A stretch of 64,000 bases of DNA from Desmodus rotundus (GCF_022682495.2 NC_071392.1:70082097-70146096), one strand, 5' to 3'; counted from the stretch's first letter, positions 33,691 through 46,743 are shown. Notes: generated by a model from the sequence alone, not told the origin. Numbers and translations: made by a program.

Positions 33691-36600
33691 GCAAGACCCT
33701 CTGCAAGTCTTCTGGTAACTTACCTTTTCCGTAATTGAGTTCAGATTCAAGCAAAGCCTTATGCAATAAATCTGGCCTGCCTGAGGTCACAGGGTGCTAC
33801 TTTATCACTTGTATTCAGTCAGGCTTAAGTGTACTTGTCTTCCCCAGGATATAAGCCCTCAACCCAGTCACTAGGATTGAGGGAATGCCAGCTTCAGCAG
33901 TACAAATAGTTCATTATTTCCCTTTCAATCAACCTTTTCAATACTCAGCACACTCTGGCTCTTATTGGATGCTGACCACAAAGGAGGAACCAATACATGC
34001 CCTCTTATCTCCAACTCTTGCTTGATCCCCAGGTTGAAGACACTCCTGGTCGGCAAGTCCTCAGGGATGGAAAGTGTCAGATGGCGGAGGCAATGCCAAT
34101 GGTTTGGCTTGGTCCTCAGTTTGACTGTACTAGACATGCCTGTGAAATAGGAGGTTGAGGGGATGAAGGGAACGTCCTTAGCAGTGTAGATTTCAGTATT
34201 AGGGCACCTTCAGACTGGAAGGATACAGAATGAGGGCTTAGTGTTTTTATAACCCCTTTCTTATCTGTCAGAAAGGAAGACTTACTGCTTTATCAGCCCA
34301 TTTCCCCCAAGGCCCACACATTTCAAGGAGGGGTCAGCCACTAATTGGTTCATTTACTCCAAAGGCCCAGTAATTTAGTAGTGAGGGCTCCTGTTTAATT
34401 GACTCAACCACTTTATCTTACTTTGGAAAGCTCTCAAAAGTAAAGGAGTCTTGCAGGGAATACATATCTGATAAGGAATACAAAAAGTTCAGCCATCTAC
34501 TAGCAGTATTACATCCTAATCCAAACATCTTTAGTCCCCAAACCCAGAGGACATCAATACAAATTCTGCTCCTTCCCACAGCTACACAATAATCACAACA
34601 ATATGTTTTAAAAAGTTAACCCTCCAAAAAGAAATTAAATTACAGCTAAAAATGTCTACAGATAAATGTGTACATTCGACAAATGCTTTCAAGTGATTCC
34701 CAGATAAAACCCAGAGGACAAAAGGAAAGCACTGATAATTTGCATAAAACTTTAAAATTTTTGTATGAAAACAAAACATTAAACACCATGTAGAAAGGCC
34801 AAACTATGGGTGGGAAAATATCTATAATGCTACGAGATAAGAGTGAGTTTTCTTAATATAGGGCATAGACTTGAATATGCAGTTCACAGAAAAGAAAATA
34901 AAAATGGCACTTACCCATTTTCTTAGAAAAATAAACTATAGTTAAAGTAGAGAGCTGTGCTGAAAAAGAAACACAAGAAATTGTGTGTGTTCACGTAAGA
35001 ATAAGGAATAATATAGTGGGCAGGTATTTCTGAGGAGAGAAACACTGGCCCCTGTAATCAAAGTTCGCAATAATCAGATTGCGGATTACTAAAAGAAGGG
35101 GGGGAAAAGCATCAGTGATTATTTTTTCCTCAAATGAGATTTTATTAAAGAGCTTATAACCTAATAAAATGTTCCTAAGCTCTTCCAGCTCCCATTTCAT
35201 TTTTTAAAATACACTCTGTCTAGAAGTGAATTCAAAACACAGGAACTACAGGACTTTTAAAATATCAAAGCATTATAAAAATCAAACTAGCTCTCCTTAT
35301 GAATAAAACATCCAACTTAATCTATATGAAATTGTTTTTTTTTAAGTATCTAAATCTAGTACTTATATCCCTCAGTCATTCTTCAAATTGTAGCTCATGA
35401 ACACCCATCCAGGTCTGCAATTTGTTTCAAGATAGCTCTTAAAGTTACTCCAATGCATGACTAGCTCTACCTAATTCATGTACTACTTGAAAATTCACAG
35501 GCATAAAATCCAAGGCTGCTATAAAACTAAGTTCTCCCGAGGGCCTATCTTTATAACTTTTCCTGGCTATAAAGTCTTAATACTCAAGAATTTAGTAATA
35601 GTAACTATAAGCAAGTACAAAAGGAAATGGTAGCACCTAAAATACAAAAGCAAAGGGAAAGATATAAATCACTTTTAATTCAAAGTTCAATATGTGGTGT
35701 GCCTACAGTGTTCGCAGACATGAATCAACTCTTCCAACTGTCTAAATAACTTTTCTTAAAATATGTACACAATGTTGGCCAGAATAAAGTTAAATAAGTT
35801 ATATGAGACTGTGTTGATAGGGTGAGAAAAAGTACAAATGACTAATTTGTAATATTTGAGGTTCAGATACTAAAGTTCTTACTTTAACATCACAGTTTTA
35901 TATAAGAAATTATTTTTCTTCTTAGGTATGAAATAACATCATCTAACTTTTAGATTTTATACTACAGAAAGAAATACTTGAGGAAACCAGAGACGGGATG
36001 AGATGGGGTTCTTTTCATAGGTACAAATATACACAAAAATAAATTCTGAAGCTTTGCTGTTCTTGGTTCTTCTTTCAAACATTCTAGTCTTCCTTGGATT
36101 ATTTTCTTGAACACTCAGTGTCAACTAAATCTTCAGTTTGTTCTGAACTGGGCAAGGGTAAGAGTCAAGCGCATCCTGAGGCAGACCAGCATAACAATTC
36201 AAAGCAGCTGCCAGATGAAAAACAGATTTTCAAACAATCTGGAGAAAGACTACACAGGATGCAATTAACATGTACAGTGTGTTTTACTGACTTTATCAAC
36301 TTATGTATTTCATGGCTATTTAATTATGCTAAGCATAGAGCAAGAAAAACACACAAACACATGGAAGCTGAACAACATGTTACTTAACAATGAATGGGTC
36401 AACAATGAAACCAAGGAAGAAATCAAAAGTTACCTTAAGACAAATAAGAAAGAATGAAAGAATTTTTACAAAAACAGTCTATCTTGGAAACTTTTCAATT
36501 TCAGAAAAAATTTGAAAATAAAATGGAAAGTAAACTCAATCTAATTATAAACCACAATTTAACATACATGTTTGTTTGGAATTAAAGGTATTCAAGAATT

Positions 36601-38689
36601 AGAAATTTCCATTCAAGTGGGTTGATTAATCACAAATAAATGCATCTTCATCTCAATGTTGCCATTAAATTAAATGATTTATATGCATCTCATTATTTCT
36701 CAAAATCACCACTGGTAAAGAAGATAGATTTTGTAGCAGTGTCTGATGCCTTAAGGGAAATAAGTCAAATGGCTAAGTCAGTCTGCAAACAAAGACTGGT
36801 TCTGGCATATTACATTTGCTTTCTTGCGTTGAATACTAAAAAGAAATGAACCTAAAAACAAAAGACAGACTCACTGCCTGCCAATCAAACCACAATCTTG
36901 TACCTAGCAAAATGCTTTTCCAAGCACACTCTTTGCTGAACACAGATCATTATTACTCTGGTAACAAACTATGTTTGGAAAAAAAAACACAGTCCAGAAA
37001 TCACACCATTTTAAACAGTCTTTAATGAAGCACCAACAATATTCTGAAAGGTATTTAGTAGCATGAAATTATGGATTTCAAGTAAATTAGATGTGATGCC
37101 TTTCAAATAGCCTACGTTCTTCATAAATTAAAGCAAGGAAATTGAACCAATTACAAGATGTTCTGCTTTAAACATGAACAGAGTGAATAAATAAAGGTAG
37201 ATGGCTCAAATCAGGCACAGACTAAACAGCAAAACGTCTGGTGTCTCAAGCTCAACTGCTCACTCAATAGTACCATGTTTACGTCAACTTCTAGTTCAAT
37301 ATACCATGGACAGGATTTGCGCAATTCTAATAGGATTCGTGACAGACTGCATGTTTGTGCAACTAAAGTAGTCGTGCTGAATGGTTGTTCAAAGTGTACT
37401 GAGTGCAAAAAACTATAGAAGCTGTACCTTTCAGCCATACCATTGCAGGCACTAAAAGCTTCCCTAAAAGAAACACTGATTCGTAGCATCAAGCATGTGA
37501 AAAGACAACTCGGGCCCTTCTTTAGGTTATGATTTCACAAGTTCTCCCTCAATGTTCTTTCCACTTTCATTGTTTAATAATCCTTGGTCCATCTCTCCAA
37601 CCCCTAACTTTTGAACATTATTCTTTGACAAAGTTGGACACAGAATTCATCTTCACTATACCTCCAAGAATGTATATAAAAGCACTCTAACACCAGGGTA
37701 AAGCTCTACCCAGAGAGTTTTCTCTTTCCTTCCCTAACTCCATGTAACTATCAAAAGAACAGGAGAGGGAAAGGTACCATGTACCTCCTCTAACACACCA
37801 TTCTTCTCCCTGACCCAACCATCATTGCTTGCCCAAGGCTGAAGATCACTCAGCCTTAATCAAGATAAAATTCTATTCCTCCTAATGAAAAGCCAATATG
37901 AAAGGCTCCTAATGAAAAGCAGAGACCTACTAGGTCATTTAAGTGTCGAGCACTCACTGAAACAAAATAATAAACTATTTAAACTGGAACCACAGCTATC
38001 TAGAGGGTAACTGTTTGTAGCCTCTGTGTCTACCAACCTATATACATGTCCAATATTACCCCAAATACTGCAAACACAAGCAAAGATTGGTATTCACAAA
38101 GCTTACTTCTATTTCAGTCTTAATGTATATTATTACAGAAGACCCTGACAAAACACTTAATAAGGATTTCTTCCTAAAATCACTACAGAAAATTCTACCA
38201 TTGCCTCCATCACAAGCTTTTTTGTAGACTCAGTAAGTATTGAAACTCTGGAGAGACTTCTGTATTATTATAAACTCTACTTCATAAAGTACTTATTCTA
38301 GGAGGGAAATAAAAAAGAGCTACACAATGGAAGAAATGTTGGTCTGAGGCTTCCTGAGTTCACAAAAGGTATTTTTGCAAACTTGCCTGATCTTCTGCTT
38401 GATTTTTACAAAACTCAAAGGTTGGAGGGGTGGAGGGGAAGCAATCTCCCCTTGCAGAAAGCATCTGTTAACAGTTACTTTAGACAGGTTAGATGGTGAC
38501 CCGGTGAAGGGTGACACCTTCTATCAGTGGCAAGAAGGACTAGTGTAATCATCTGTTCAGGTGCGACTTATTTAGAAAAATGATCCTCCAATATGAAAAC
38601 ACTGGTCACATTTTCACAAAGGATAAATTAATATAATGGCTTTATAAACAAAATCTTAAATAGATTCAAGTTTGCAATATTCCTAGCAT
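33691..38689. other. Unassigned sequence, 5 kb
   Basis: The largest part of the window without a repeat I recognise. Frames reach 97 codons (36094-36387) and 93 codons (minus, 37211-37492) with no motif. It may be unique DNA and would be the best place to test for conserved elements. Confidence 0.4.
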
Positions 38690-38875
38690 TCAAGGATATG
38701 GGACTTTTATGTAATCAGTTATGTTGTAATAACTATATCCTGTCAGATGGATATTAGACTTACTGCAGTGATCATTTCATAAGGTAAACAAATGTCTAAT
38801 CACTATGAGTTACACCTGAAACTAATATAATATTTTATGTCAACTATAATTAAAAACTAAATTTAAAAAAAGAGT
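38690..38875 (+). mobile_element. Old L1 3' end
   Basis: CATTTCATAAGGTAAACAAATG, TCTAATCACTATGAGTTACACC, TGAAACTAATATAAT and an A-rich tail are the classical mammalian L1 3' end. Confidence 0.8.
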
Positions 38876-39009
38876 TCAGAAAATAAGGAAACTTTAAATA
38901 CCATCTCTGAGAGAGTGTCAATTTATCTGAAAATATTACCTATAAAATATGGTGACCAAATAATGCAAGAAACAGAACACAAAACAGTATTATTCTTTTC
39001 ATTTTAGAT

Positions 39010-39205
39010 TAAGAAAAGCAGGAAAGCAGGGGTGTTGGAGGAGGTGGAGGAGGGTATAAGGGGGATAGATGGTGACAGAAGGAGACTTGACTTGGGGTGG
39101 TGAACACACAATACAGTGTACAGATGACGTGTTGTGGAATTGTGCATCTGAAACCTGTAAAATTTTATTAACCAGTGTCACACCAATAAATTCAATAAAA
39201 AAAGA
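39010..39205 (+). mobile_element. L1 3' end
   Basis: GATGGTGACAGAAGGAGACTTG, GGGTGGTGAACACACAATACAG, CATCTGAAACCTGTAAAATTTT, CCAGTGTCACACCAATAAAT and an A tail. It is a second L1 3' end of a different subfamily 150 bp after the first. Confidence 0.85.
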
Positions 39206-39489
39206 CTTCAGTAACAAAAACAAGAATTCAGTAACAAAAAAAGAAAATATATTTTTAATGACTATCATTCATAAAATTAAAACAATATATAATACAAAAT
39301 TAAGCTAAAAAATTTAAATGGAACCAAATGTAAATACAATTTTTGTGTCATAGAGTCAGAACAAAGAGATTAAAATATTAACAGTGGCACTCAAACTAGT
39401 CAATATATACCTAACAATTAAAAGCTTTAAAATTATTCAATAGTTTACTTATATAGGATTTGGTTCAATGCCTCCTACTCACACTTTTT

Positions 39490-39600
39490 CAGTCAATACA
39501 TTTATTGGTGTAGGAGAAAAGTCACTGGACCTCAAATAAGGGAATATAAAATTACATCTCCTGGCTCTGCCATGTATAAGCTAACAGATGTTAAAAAGGC
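39490..39600 (+). mobile_element. MIR fragment
   Basis: AAAGTCACTGGACCTCAAATA and CTCCTGGCTCTGCCATGTATAA resemble the 5' part of MIR. Confidence 0.5.
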
Positions 39601-40340
39601 TACCTCTGGCTTCTGTTGATGGAAGAAACACCCAAACCTGTAGACAATTTTTGTAATAGTCAAAGTGACAACATATGACAGGAACAAGATCTCAGATGTT
39701 CTGGGGAATAACCATTTTACAGCTTCTTTTATGCATCTGAAATTAAGAAGGGGATGTAAGGAAGATTACACGGAAATGGGAAAAAGCAAGGTGGGGATTA
39801 GATTACAGGGCAGTTAACAAGATTCTGTGCTCTCCTGAGGGTTAATAACCCCTTTGGGTGATATTACTTCTGGGCATTTCAAAGGTGTGTTAGCCTACAT
39901 GCATTAGAACAATGGACAGGACTCACTTAAAACGTCTCACTAAAGGAAGTACAGGTCTGGGGCATGGCTACCCATCATGATCTGCCCAGTTAGGAATTTA
40001 TGATCAAATCACCCAGTGAGATTACTTTCTACAGAACCCCTCTTTTTGTCCGTACTTGTCAATAGAAAAAAGTATGTGTAACCCCTAACACTCAGTTATC
40101 ATGGAAAGTACACAACATCATAGGCAAAGAATGCTCCGTAAATGGCATTTACACATAGATCATTTGTCACTGTCTACTGTCCAGTTCAGTACCTGAAATA
40201 TGTACTGTATTCATAAATGACTCAAATACATCCAGAGCCATAATAACACTGCTAGTTTTATTCCTACTAAAAATTTAATTCATAATATAAATATTATTCA
40301 TGAGGAATATTTTAATAAATGTATTAATATTGGAAAATTA
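39601..40340. other. Unassigned, possibly old LTR-like
   Basis: The middle (39650-40040) has the moderate GC and phrase structure of a decayed LTR (GGTTAATAACCCCTTTGGGTG, AATCACCCAGTGAGATTAC), but I cannot define ends or family. Confidence 0.25.
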
Positions 40341-40849
40341 AAAATATCTCAGAATTCTACTTCCAACCAAGATGGAGGCATAGGCAGAAATGCTTCACTT
40401 CCTTGCACAACCAGAAGAAGGATAACAACCAACAACCAGAAGTGCCAGAAAATCATACTGCATGGAACTCTGACAACCAAGGAGTTAAAAAAAACATTCA
40501 TTCAGACAAAGGAGGGGCAGAGACAGGAGACAGGCAGCCAAGCAGAGAGGATATGCGGCAAGATAAAAGACTGCATAGGCAAGGCAGGGCTGGCTGAACG
40601 GGAAACTGAAGACTCAAAACCTCTAGCTGTAAAAACTGCAGGGGTTGTAACAGTGAATGAAACTCCCAGTCTCACAGGAGAGTTTGTTGGAAAGTGAGGC
40701 TAGAGCAGAGTGAAGGAGTGGCATGGTTCCCTCTCGGACCCCTCCTCCACAGAGAGCACCACAGCACAGCCAAGAGGGTTGCCCCACCCTGGTAAATACC
40801 TAAGGCTCCTCCCACTTACAACATAATAGGTGCACCGAGACAAAGAAAT

Positions 40850-41700
40850 ATGGCCCAAATGAAAGAACAGGTCAACACTCCAGAAAAAGAGCTAAGTGAT
40901 GAGGAGATAGACAACCTATCTGATGCAGAGTTCAAAACACTGGTAATCAGGATGTTCACAGAACTGATTGAACTTGGTCACAAAATGAAGGAAGAAATGA
41001 AGGCTACACAACAGGAAATAAAGAAAAATATACAGGGAACCAACAATGAAGGGAAGGAAACCAGGGCTCAAATCAACAATTTGGAACAAAAGGAAGAAAT
41101 AAACATCCAACCAGAACACAATGAAGAAACAAGAATTCAAAAAAAAAAAACAAACAAAAATGAGGAGACACTTAGGAACATCTGGGACAACTTTAAGCGC
41201 TCCAACATCTGAATCATAGGGATGCCAGAAGGAGAAATACAAGAGCAAGAAATTGAAAACTTATATGAACAAATAATGAAGGAGAACTTCCCCAATCTGG
41301 CAGAGGAACTAGACATGTAAGTCCAGGACACGCAGAGAGTCCCCAAAAAGTTAGATCCAAGAAGAAACACACCAAGGCACATCATAATTAAGTAACCCAA
41401 GATTAAAGAGAAGGAGAGAATCTTAAAAGCAGCAAGAGGAAAGGAGAGAATTATCTACAAAGGAGTTCCATAAGATTATCAGCTGACTTCTCAAAAGAAA
41501 TCTTATAGGCAAGAAGGGGCTGAGAAGTAGTATTCAAACTCATGAAAGGCAAGGACCTACATCTAAGATTACTCTATCCAGTGAAGCTATCATTTAGAAT
41601 GGAAGAGCAGATAAACTGCTTCCCAGATAAGGTCAAGTTAAAGGAGTTCATCATCACCAAGCCCTTATTATATAAAATGTTAAAGAAACAGAAATATTAT
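40850..41700 (+). pseudogene. LINE-1 ORF1 protein, copy C, with stops
   Basis: The ORF1 RNA-binding chaperone. It starts MAQMKEQVNTPEKELSDEE, then IDNLSDAEFKTLVIRMFTEL and a charged helical (coiled-coil) part. The first 120 codons end at TGA 41210-41212. The aligned codon in copy A is CGA (18767-18769), so the stop looks like a CpG transition. Two further stops follow near PNLAEELDM and HIIIK, then a one-base loss near 41468. The C-terminal domain is open from 41542, reading DLHLRLLYPVKLSFRM and FIITKPLLYKML. Confidence 0.85.
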
Positions 41701-41930
41701 CAGAAAATATTAGATATGCTCCCATTTAGATCAGGAAAAAAGCAAGGGATAACTATTATCACTGCTACTATTTATATTCTGGAGATTTCAGCCAACGCAA
41801 GAGAAAAGAAAATGATAATCAAAATGAAATATATATATATATGAAAGGAAAAAATGTAATTGTTTTTACTGGAAATTGTGTCACTATCTACAACAGAAAT
41901 GCTGAGCTAATTAAACTTTTAGAGACTGGA
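41701..41930 (+). pseudogene. LINE-1 ORF2 reverse-transcriptase stub fused to ORF1
   Basis: Directly after the ORF1 C-terminus and in the same frame the sequence reads LPFRSGKKQG, then ILEISANAREKK. This parallels the L1 reverse transcriptase segment with motif LRSGTRQGCPLSPLLFN and LEVLARAIRQEKE. Nucleotides continue to AGCTAATTAAACTTTTAGAG, like the end of that block. The FADD catalytic box is not recognisable. This appears to be what is left of ORF2 after a large internal deletion. Confidence 0.6.
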
Positions 41931-42296
41931 TGAAAGAAGGTGAAGGGATTAGCCAAAGAACACATATGAGTAATTCATAAATTCAGATAACAGTTGGGTG
42001 ACAGCCAAAGGGAAAAGGGGAGGAGGGAAAGGGTGGAGACGGGTGGGGGCAGTGGAGGGAGGTAGTAATGGGGACATCTGTATTAGTGTTAACAATAAAA
42101 ATAAAGGAAAAAAGAGAAGAAATATTAAAAAAAGGGGGGCTGCCATTAAAAAAAGACTATTGGGAGAAGGGTCATCAAGGAACATGTATAAAGGACCCAT
42201 GACAAAGACAAGGGGGTAGGATTGAGAGTGGGGAGTGGGTGGGGGGAAGTGGTGGCAGGAAAATAGAGGCAATTGTACTTGAACAACAATAAAAAA

Positions 42297-42639
42297 GAAA
42301 AAAATTAAAGAAAAAAACTATTAGAATTAATAAGACCAGTAAGGATTCAAATATAAAATCAATGTACAAATAACTAAAAGTATTATTTAAAAATTATAAT
42401 AGAAAATAACCTAAAATGTCTAAAAAGCATCATAATATGGGTAAAATCTATCTTTTAAAAATTACTGAGGACATAAAAATAATCTGAATGGAGTATTTTG
42501 TGTTCCTATTATGGAAGAATCTATACTGTGAATGTCAAATATCCCCGAAATTAAAAAGTCCAGCTTTTTTTAAATTAACACAATCTATAATTTATTTTCA
42601 AAGAAGAAAAAGAAGTATCAGAGATGCTCAGAGATCTTT
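42297..42639. other. AT-rich, nothing recognised
   Basis: Very A-rich sequence after the L1 tail; no supported feature. Confidence 0.5.
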
Positions 42640-43005
42640 CCCTTCCTAGGACAAACTGAGATTGCCCCTGCCACAGGACCTTTGCACTTCCCATTTCTCC
42701 TGCCTCAAATGTTCTACACCTCATTGTTTTGTGACAGTTGTCCCAGTTTCACTCCTTGGACCTCAGCTCAAAAAATGCCTTCTCTGAATTATTTAGCTAA
42801 CACAGTTATGCACACAAATGCCCATATACAACCTAATAGGTGTAGGTCTATCCCATTATACATCTCAACCTGTAACAATCTCGTCTTGGTCCACCTGCTT
42901 AGTGTCTGGCACTCTTATCAGAACATTAGCTCCATCTGTGTAGGACCCGAGTCTCTCCTGTCATCTCTGGGGCCTGGCATAATGCCTGGCCCACAAGCTC
43001 CCTGT
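42640..43005 (+). mobile_element. L2 fragment
   Basis: CCACAGGACCTTTGCACTTCC, CCTTGGACCTCAGCTCAAAAA, TGCCTTCTCTGAATTA and GGGGCCTGGCATAATGCCTGG follow L2 in order. Confidence 0.75.
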
Positions 43006-43059
43006 TCTCAAAAAAAGAAAAAAAAAATTTGAGCATGTTCCTCAAAACACAGTGTCTAG

Positions 43060-43350
43060 TTTTTCACTATTATCAACCATCTAAATGTCTAAGTTGTTGG
43101 TTAAACAGTTACACATGCACACAATGGAACAATGTGCGACTATTAAAATGAAGATGCTGAAGAAACATTAAGGATATAAAATGATTCAGAGCACAATCCC
43201 TTTTTGCAATCCAATTAATAAACGCAAAAAACAAGAATACACACAATTCTTACAATGACTACTTCTGATTAGTAATATGTTAAGTGGTTTTTGTGCTTAT
43301 TTTAATGTTTTTATTTTATAAAATAACCATGAATTATTTTAATAAAGAAA
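43060..43350 (+). mobile_element. Old L1 (L1ME-like) 3' part
   Basis: GGTTAAACAGTTACACATGCAC, CAATGGAACAATGTGCGACTA and TTAAAATGAAGATGCTGAAG correspond to the L1 ORF2/3' junction region (TGGAATACTATGCAGCCATTA). An AT-rich tail follows. Confidence 0.6.
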
Positions 43351-46329
43351 ACCCAATATAGGTGTGTGTTTATTATATACAGTATGTGTTTTAAAAACAT
43401 AGGCCTCTTCACTCTCCCAACTTCCTTATTACCTTTTCCCAATGTTTAGAAACTTAGAAATGTAAAATTATACCAGTAAACTCAGTAAGTCAAATAGCTC
43501 CGTAATGTTTATAGAAATCCACTCAATCTTTTCCCTGCTGTTTAAAAAAATGCAAATATTAAGTAAAACAAAGTAAATATTGCCGGTATTTGTTCTGTAA
43601 AGGGTAATCACAATTCAGAAAGACTCATTTCTTCCTTTTCTCTCTTTTCATTTCTTCCCTTCCAACACAGGAACAGGAACAACAAAACCTCCCTAAATCT
43701 CACCCTGGTAACATTCAGAGGACCAGCAGGGAAGAAAATGTGTTGTTATTATGAACTCTCAAGATCTGAAAAAAATGTCATATTGCTATCACTGTGACAC
43801 AGAGTTTGTCAGGTCCCACGGTGTTTTATATCAGAATCATGTATGAAAATGTGACACAAACCATAAATTATAGTAACCTTTTACCACTAGAGGGTGATCT
43901 TGTGGCTTAGCAGCTCAGGCCTCTGATGTCAGTGCTCTCTCCGACAGAAAGTAAGTTTGAGAAATAATACACTCAATTCATCTTAAAAATGTAATGTTCT
44001 ACATTTGTTACTGAGCATCATGCAGTTCAAACACATCTATCAAAACATTTTTTTTTTAAATAACCAAAATGACACATTTAAGTCCTGGTTTTTCATTTCC
44101 TAATGCATATTTTTTCATAACATACATTTACACTCATATTTAACTAAGGTGAGAGAATATATCACCTAACAAAATGTGAATTAGTATGAGTAGGGTTCCT
44201 AAGGTTGAACAGCCACCAGTACTGTCTTTTTAACCAGTTCTGAATGGAAAGAATCACTACCAGGCTTGCAGTGAAGCTTTGACCCAAAGATAGGAAAACA
44301 TGATCCACTGTGGTCCATTGTTCCCAGCCATCACAAGGCTCTTGCCTCTGGGGTTCCTGAGTGAGGATGGTACTAGATCTAAACTCTGGTTTGTTTGGAA
44401 AAGTCTAGGCTACAACTTTAATCCTGATCCTGTAGTTTCCCTTCCCCCCACACCACTGCCAGGGTATTGGCATAACCAGTATTTCTCTTGAACAGAAAGC
44501 TGGTGACTTCCTGTAAGAGCCTCTCATAAGGCAAAGCACGGAGAATCTATAAATTGAGATTTGGAATGTAAGTGTACACAATCACTGAAGCCTATCATGT
44601 TGCAGTTTTACAACCATGCGTATATATTGTGAGTCACAGTCATAATTTCCTTTCAGGAAAATATTTTTGATAAAAGAAAGCATCTGCTCTCTGGAATCCT
44701 GTGCAAATGAATGGCTGAAAATTTTAGAATTGCTGATAGTTTTGTTTAAAGACAAGAGATCATTTCATTTATCATTTTTACAGGATAGTTATTCAATGAT
44801 ATTTTAAGGAAATGCCAAGGATTATGGTATAACTAGGGTATGTGGTATTAAGGTAATGAAGCAGAAAATACTTAAACTTTTCTTAAACCTCTGAATTATC
44901 ATCATGAATTGCCATTATCACTCTAGATTAGGAGAATACAGAGATGTCCTTAGGACACAATGTACCATAAAAAATCTGTTTCTCTATATTTAATAACTCT
45001 AGATTGACACACTTTACAAATTCTTATACACTTTATAATTTTTTTTTAGGTTCTGCCTTGAAGTCAACTATCATTTTTCACTCTAATCACCATGCTGCCT
45101 ATAGAAGCTTTTATCCTCACCTATTTGCGATTTCTAATATTATACACTTAAAAACTTGGCAAGTTTGTTAGAATGGTAGGCGAAACAATGACTAAACTCC
45201 AGTAGTTGGTAAAATAAATAAATAAACAAACATTCTTATCAATCACAAGCTTCTGTACTTCAGTGGAAGGATTTTGTTTTATCTATTTAGGGATATATTA
45301 TCCCTTTAATATTCGTGTACGTGTCTTATCTTCTTTTATCAATTACACGTTTCTGGAGGGTAAAAGCCAAATGATTCCTACTTGAATTCCTATAGCTAAT
45401 CCCATGCAGAGTGCCATGATAAACACTGAAAGAATTCTCACATACTTATTACTTCCTTTTTATTTTAGATAGCTTATGTCCAGATGAGCATGCTCTACTA
45501 ATTTTAACAGTGGCGCCAAAGATCAAAACTTACTAGCTTACAAGCTACGTTCCAAATCAAATCTTTTACCTTGACAGGTCACATAACCATCTTTCCCAGT
45601 TACACTTCAAGCAATTATACTGATAACCAGGATGGGTATCAGGAGAAGCCACAACTGAGGGTCTCAGACCTGTGAGGGGCAGGTGAAAGACCCACACTGA
45701 CAGTGGTAACATTATAGACACAGCTGTCACCAGGAAATATGTGCCCTATAACTCACAAAAGAAACCCCTCCCTAGCCCCACACCCAAAAAGGAACAGGAA
45801 AAAATGCACACAGATACTAAGTTGCTACACAGCCCTTCCAATGCTTAAACTTGAATGGGGTAATAAAAGGAAACACTGACCTATAATACAAGCCGCATAA
45901 ACAGGGAACATAGAGTGCTCCGCCCCAGCCACATACTCCAAACGACAGATCCTCACAGGGAGCTCATGGCCCCACCCTGGCCCAGTAAAGAGTTCACCAT
46001 GGCCTCCTGACATGTACAGTGCACACCCTAGTCCTTACTCCACTTGGGCAGTGGGAACGTGCTCAGTGAGCACATCCCTTTGCCCAAATCCCTTTGTGCA
46101 TCCGTCCACTGGACTGGGCCCCCCTGAACTCCAGAGAGGTGTTCCCTGCCTGCCTATCTCAAGCTGCTTACAATCTGGAGAGGTTTCCTACTTGCCTGGC
46201 AACTGGACCAGACCTGGCCTGGACAACTCAGTAAACTTCTAACATCCAGTGGGCTGCCACCATAGCTGGTACTATGAGGTCTGCATTCCAGCATTAGAGA
46301 AGTGACTCCTTTTCCAACTTTGTTCCTTT
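43351..46329. other. Mostly unassigned, 3 kb
   Basis: No repeat was identified to 45.6 kb, apart from one CTCF-like site. The part at about 45640-46260 is GC-richer and LTR-like (AACTCAGTAAACTTCTAACATC near its end) but I could not find its ends. Frames under 80 codons have no motif. Confidence 0.35.
43883..43897 (+). promoter_or_regulatory. CTCF-like motif outside a SINE
   Basis: ACCACTAGAGGGTGA matches the CTCF core except for T in place of the strongly preferred C after GGG. It is weak, but it is not in a recognisable repeat. Confidence 0.25.
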
Positions 46330-46334
46330 CTTGG

Positions 46335-46743
46335 TTTATTAGTTTGTTACGGTTGCCACACAAATATCACAGACTAAGTGGCTTAAACAACAGAATTCAT
46401 TTTCTCACAGTTCTAGAGGCTGGCAGTCCCAAGATCAAGGTGTCAGCAGCTTCAGTTTCTCCTGAGGCCTTTTCTCTTTGCCTTACAGATGACCGCCCTC
46501 TTGCTGTGCCCTCACACGGTCTTTCCTATGTTCCTGCAACCCTGGCATGTCTCTCCCTGTATGTCCTTATCTCCTCCTAAGAGGACGTCACTAGTTTCGA
46601 TTAGAGCCCATCCTAACAGTCTCATTAATAGTCTAATGACCCATTTTAAAACCTCCTCTCCAAATTCAGTCAAATTCTGAGGTACTGGGGGGTTAGGATT
46701 TCAACATATGAATTTGCGGGGGATACAATTTAGCCCCTAACAC
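46335..46743 (-). mobile_element. MaLR LTR (MLT1/MST-type), antisense, nearly full length
   Basis: The plus strand reads TTAGTTTGTTACGGTTGCCAC, AAGTGGCTTAAACAACAGAAT, CTCACAGTTCTAGAGGCTGG, CCAAGATCAAGGTGTCAGCAG, TTCTGAGGTACTGGGGGGTTAG and ACAATTTAGCCCCTAACA. This is the complement of an ERVL-MaLR LTR starting TGTTAGGGGCTAAATTGT. Confidence 0.9.

Larger units (their letters stand above)
40357..42296 (+). mobile_element. ORF1-only LINE-1 with ORF2 stub, copy C
   Basis: The start CTACTTCCAACCAAGATGGAG and the 5' region are homologous to copy A at 17.7 kb. ORF1 follows (40850-41690), then about 200 bp resembling the L1 reverse transcriptase. A different L1 3' region comes next (GGTGAAGGGATTAGCCAAAGA, then GGCAATTGTACTTGAACAACAATAAA plus A tail). 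Endonuclease and most of the reverse transcriptase are missing. The flanks TCAGAATT and TTAGAATT within A-rich sequence may be the target duplication. Confidence 0.8.

Noticed and set aside
38690..39205. One long L1 spanning both L1 3' ends
   Set aside because: Each has its own 3' signature and A-rich tail, so they are two insertions of different subfamilies.
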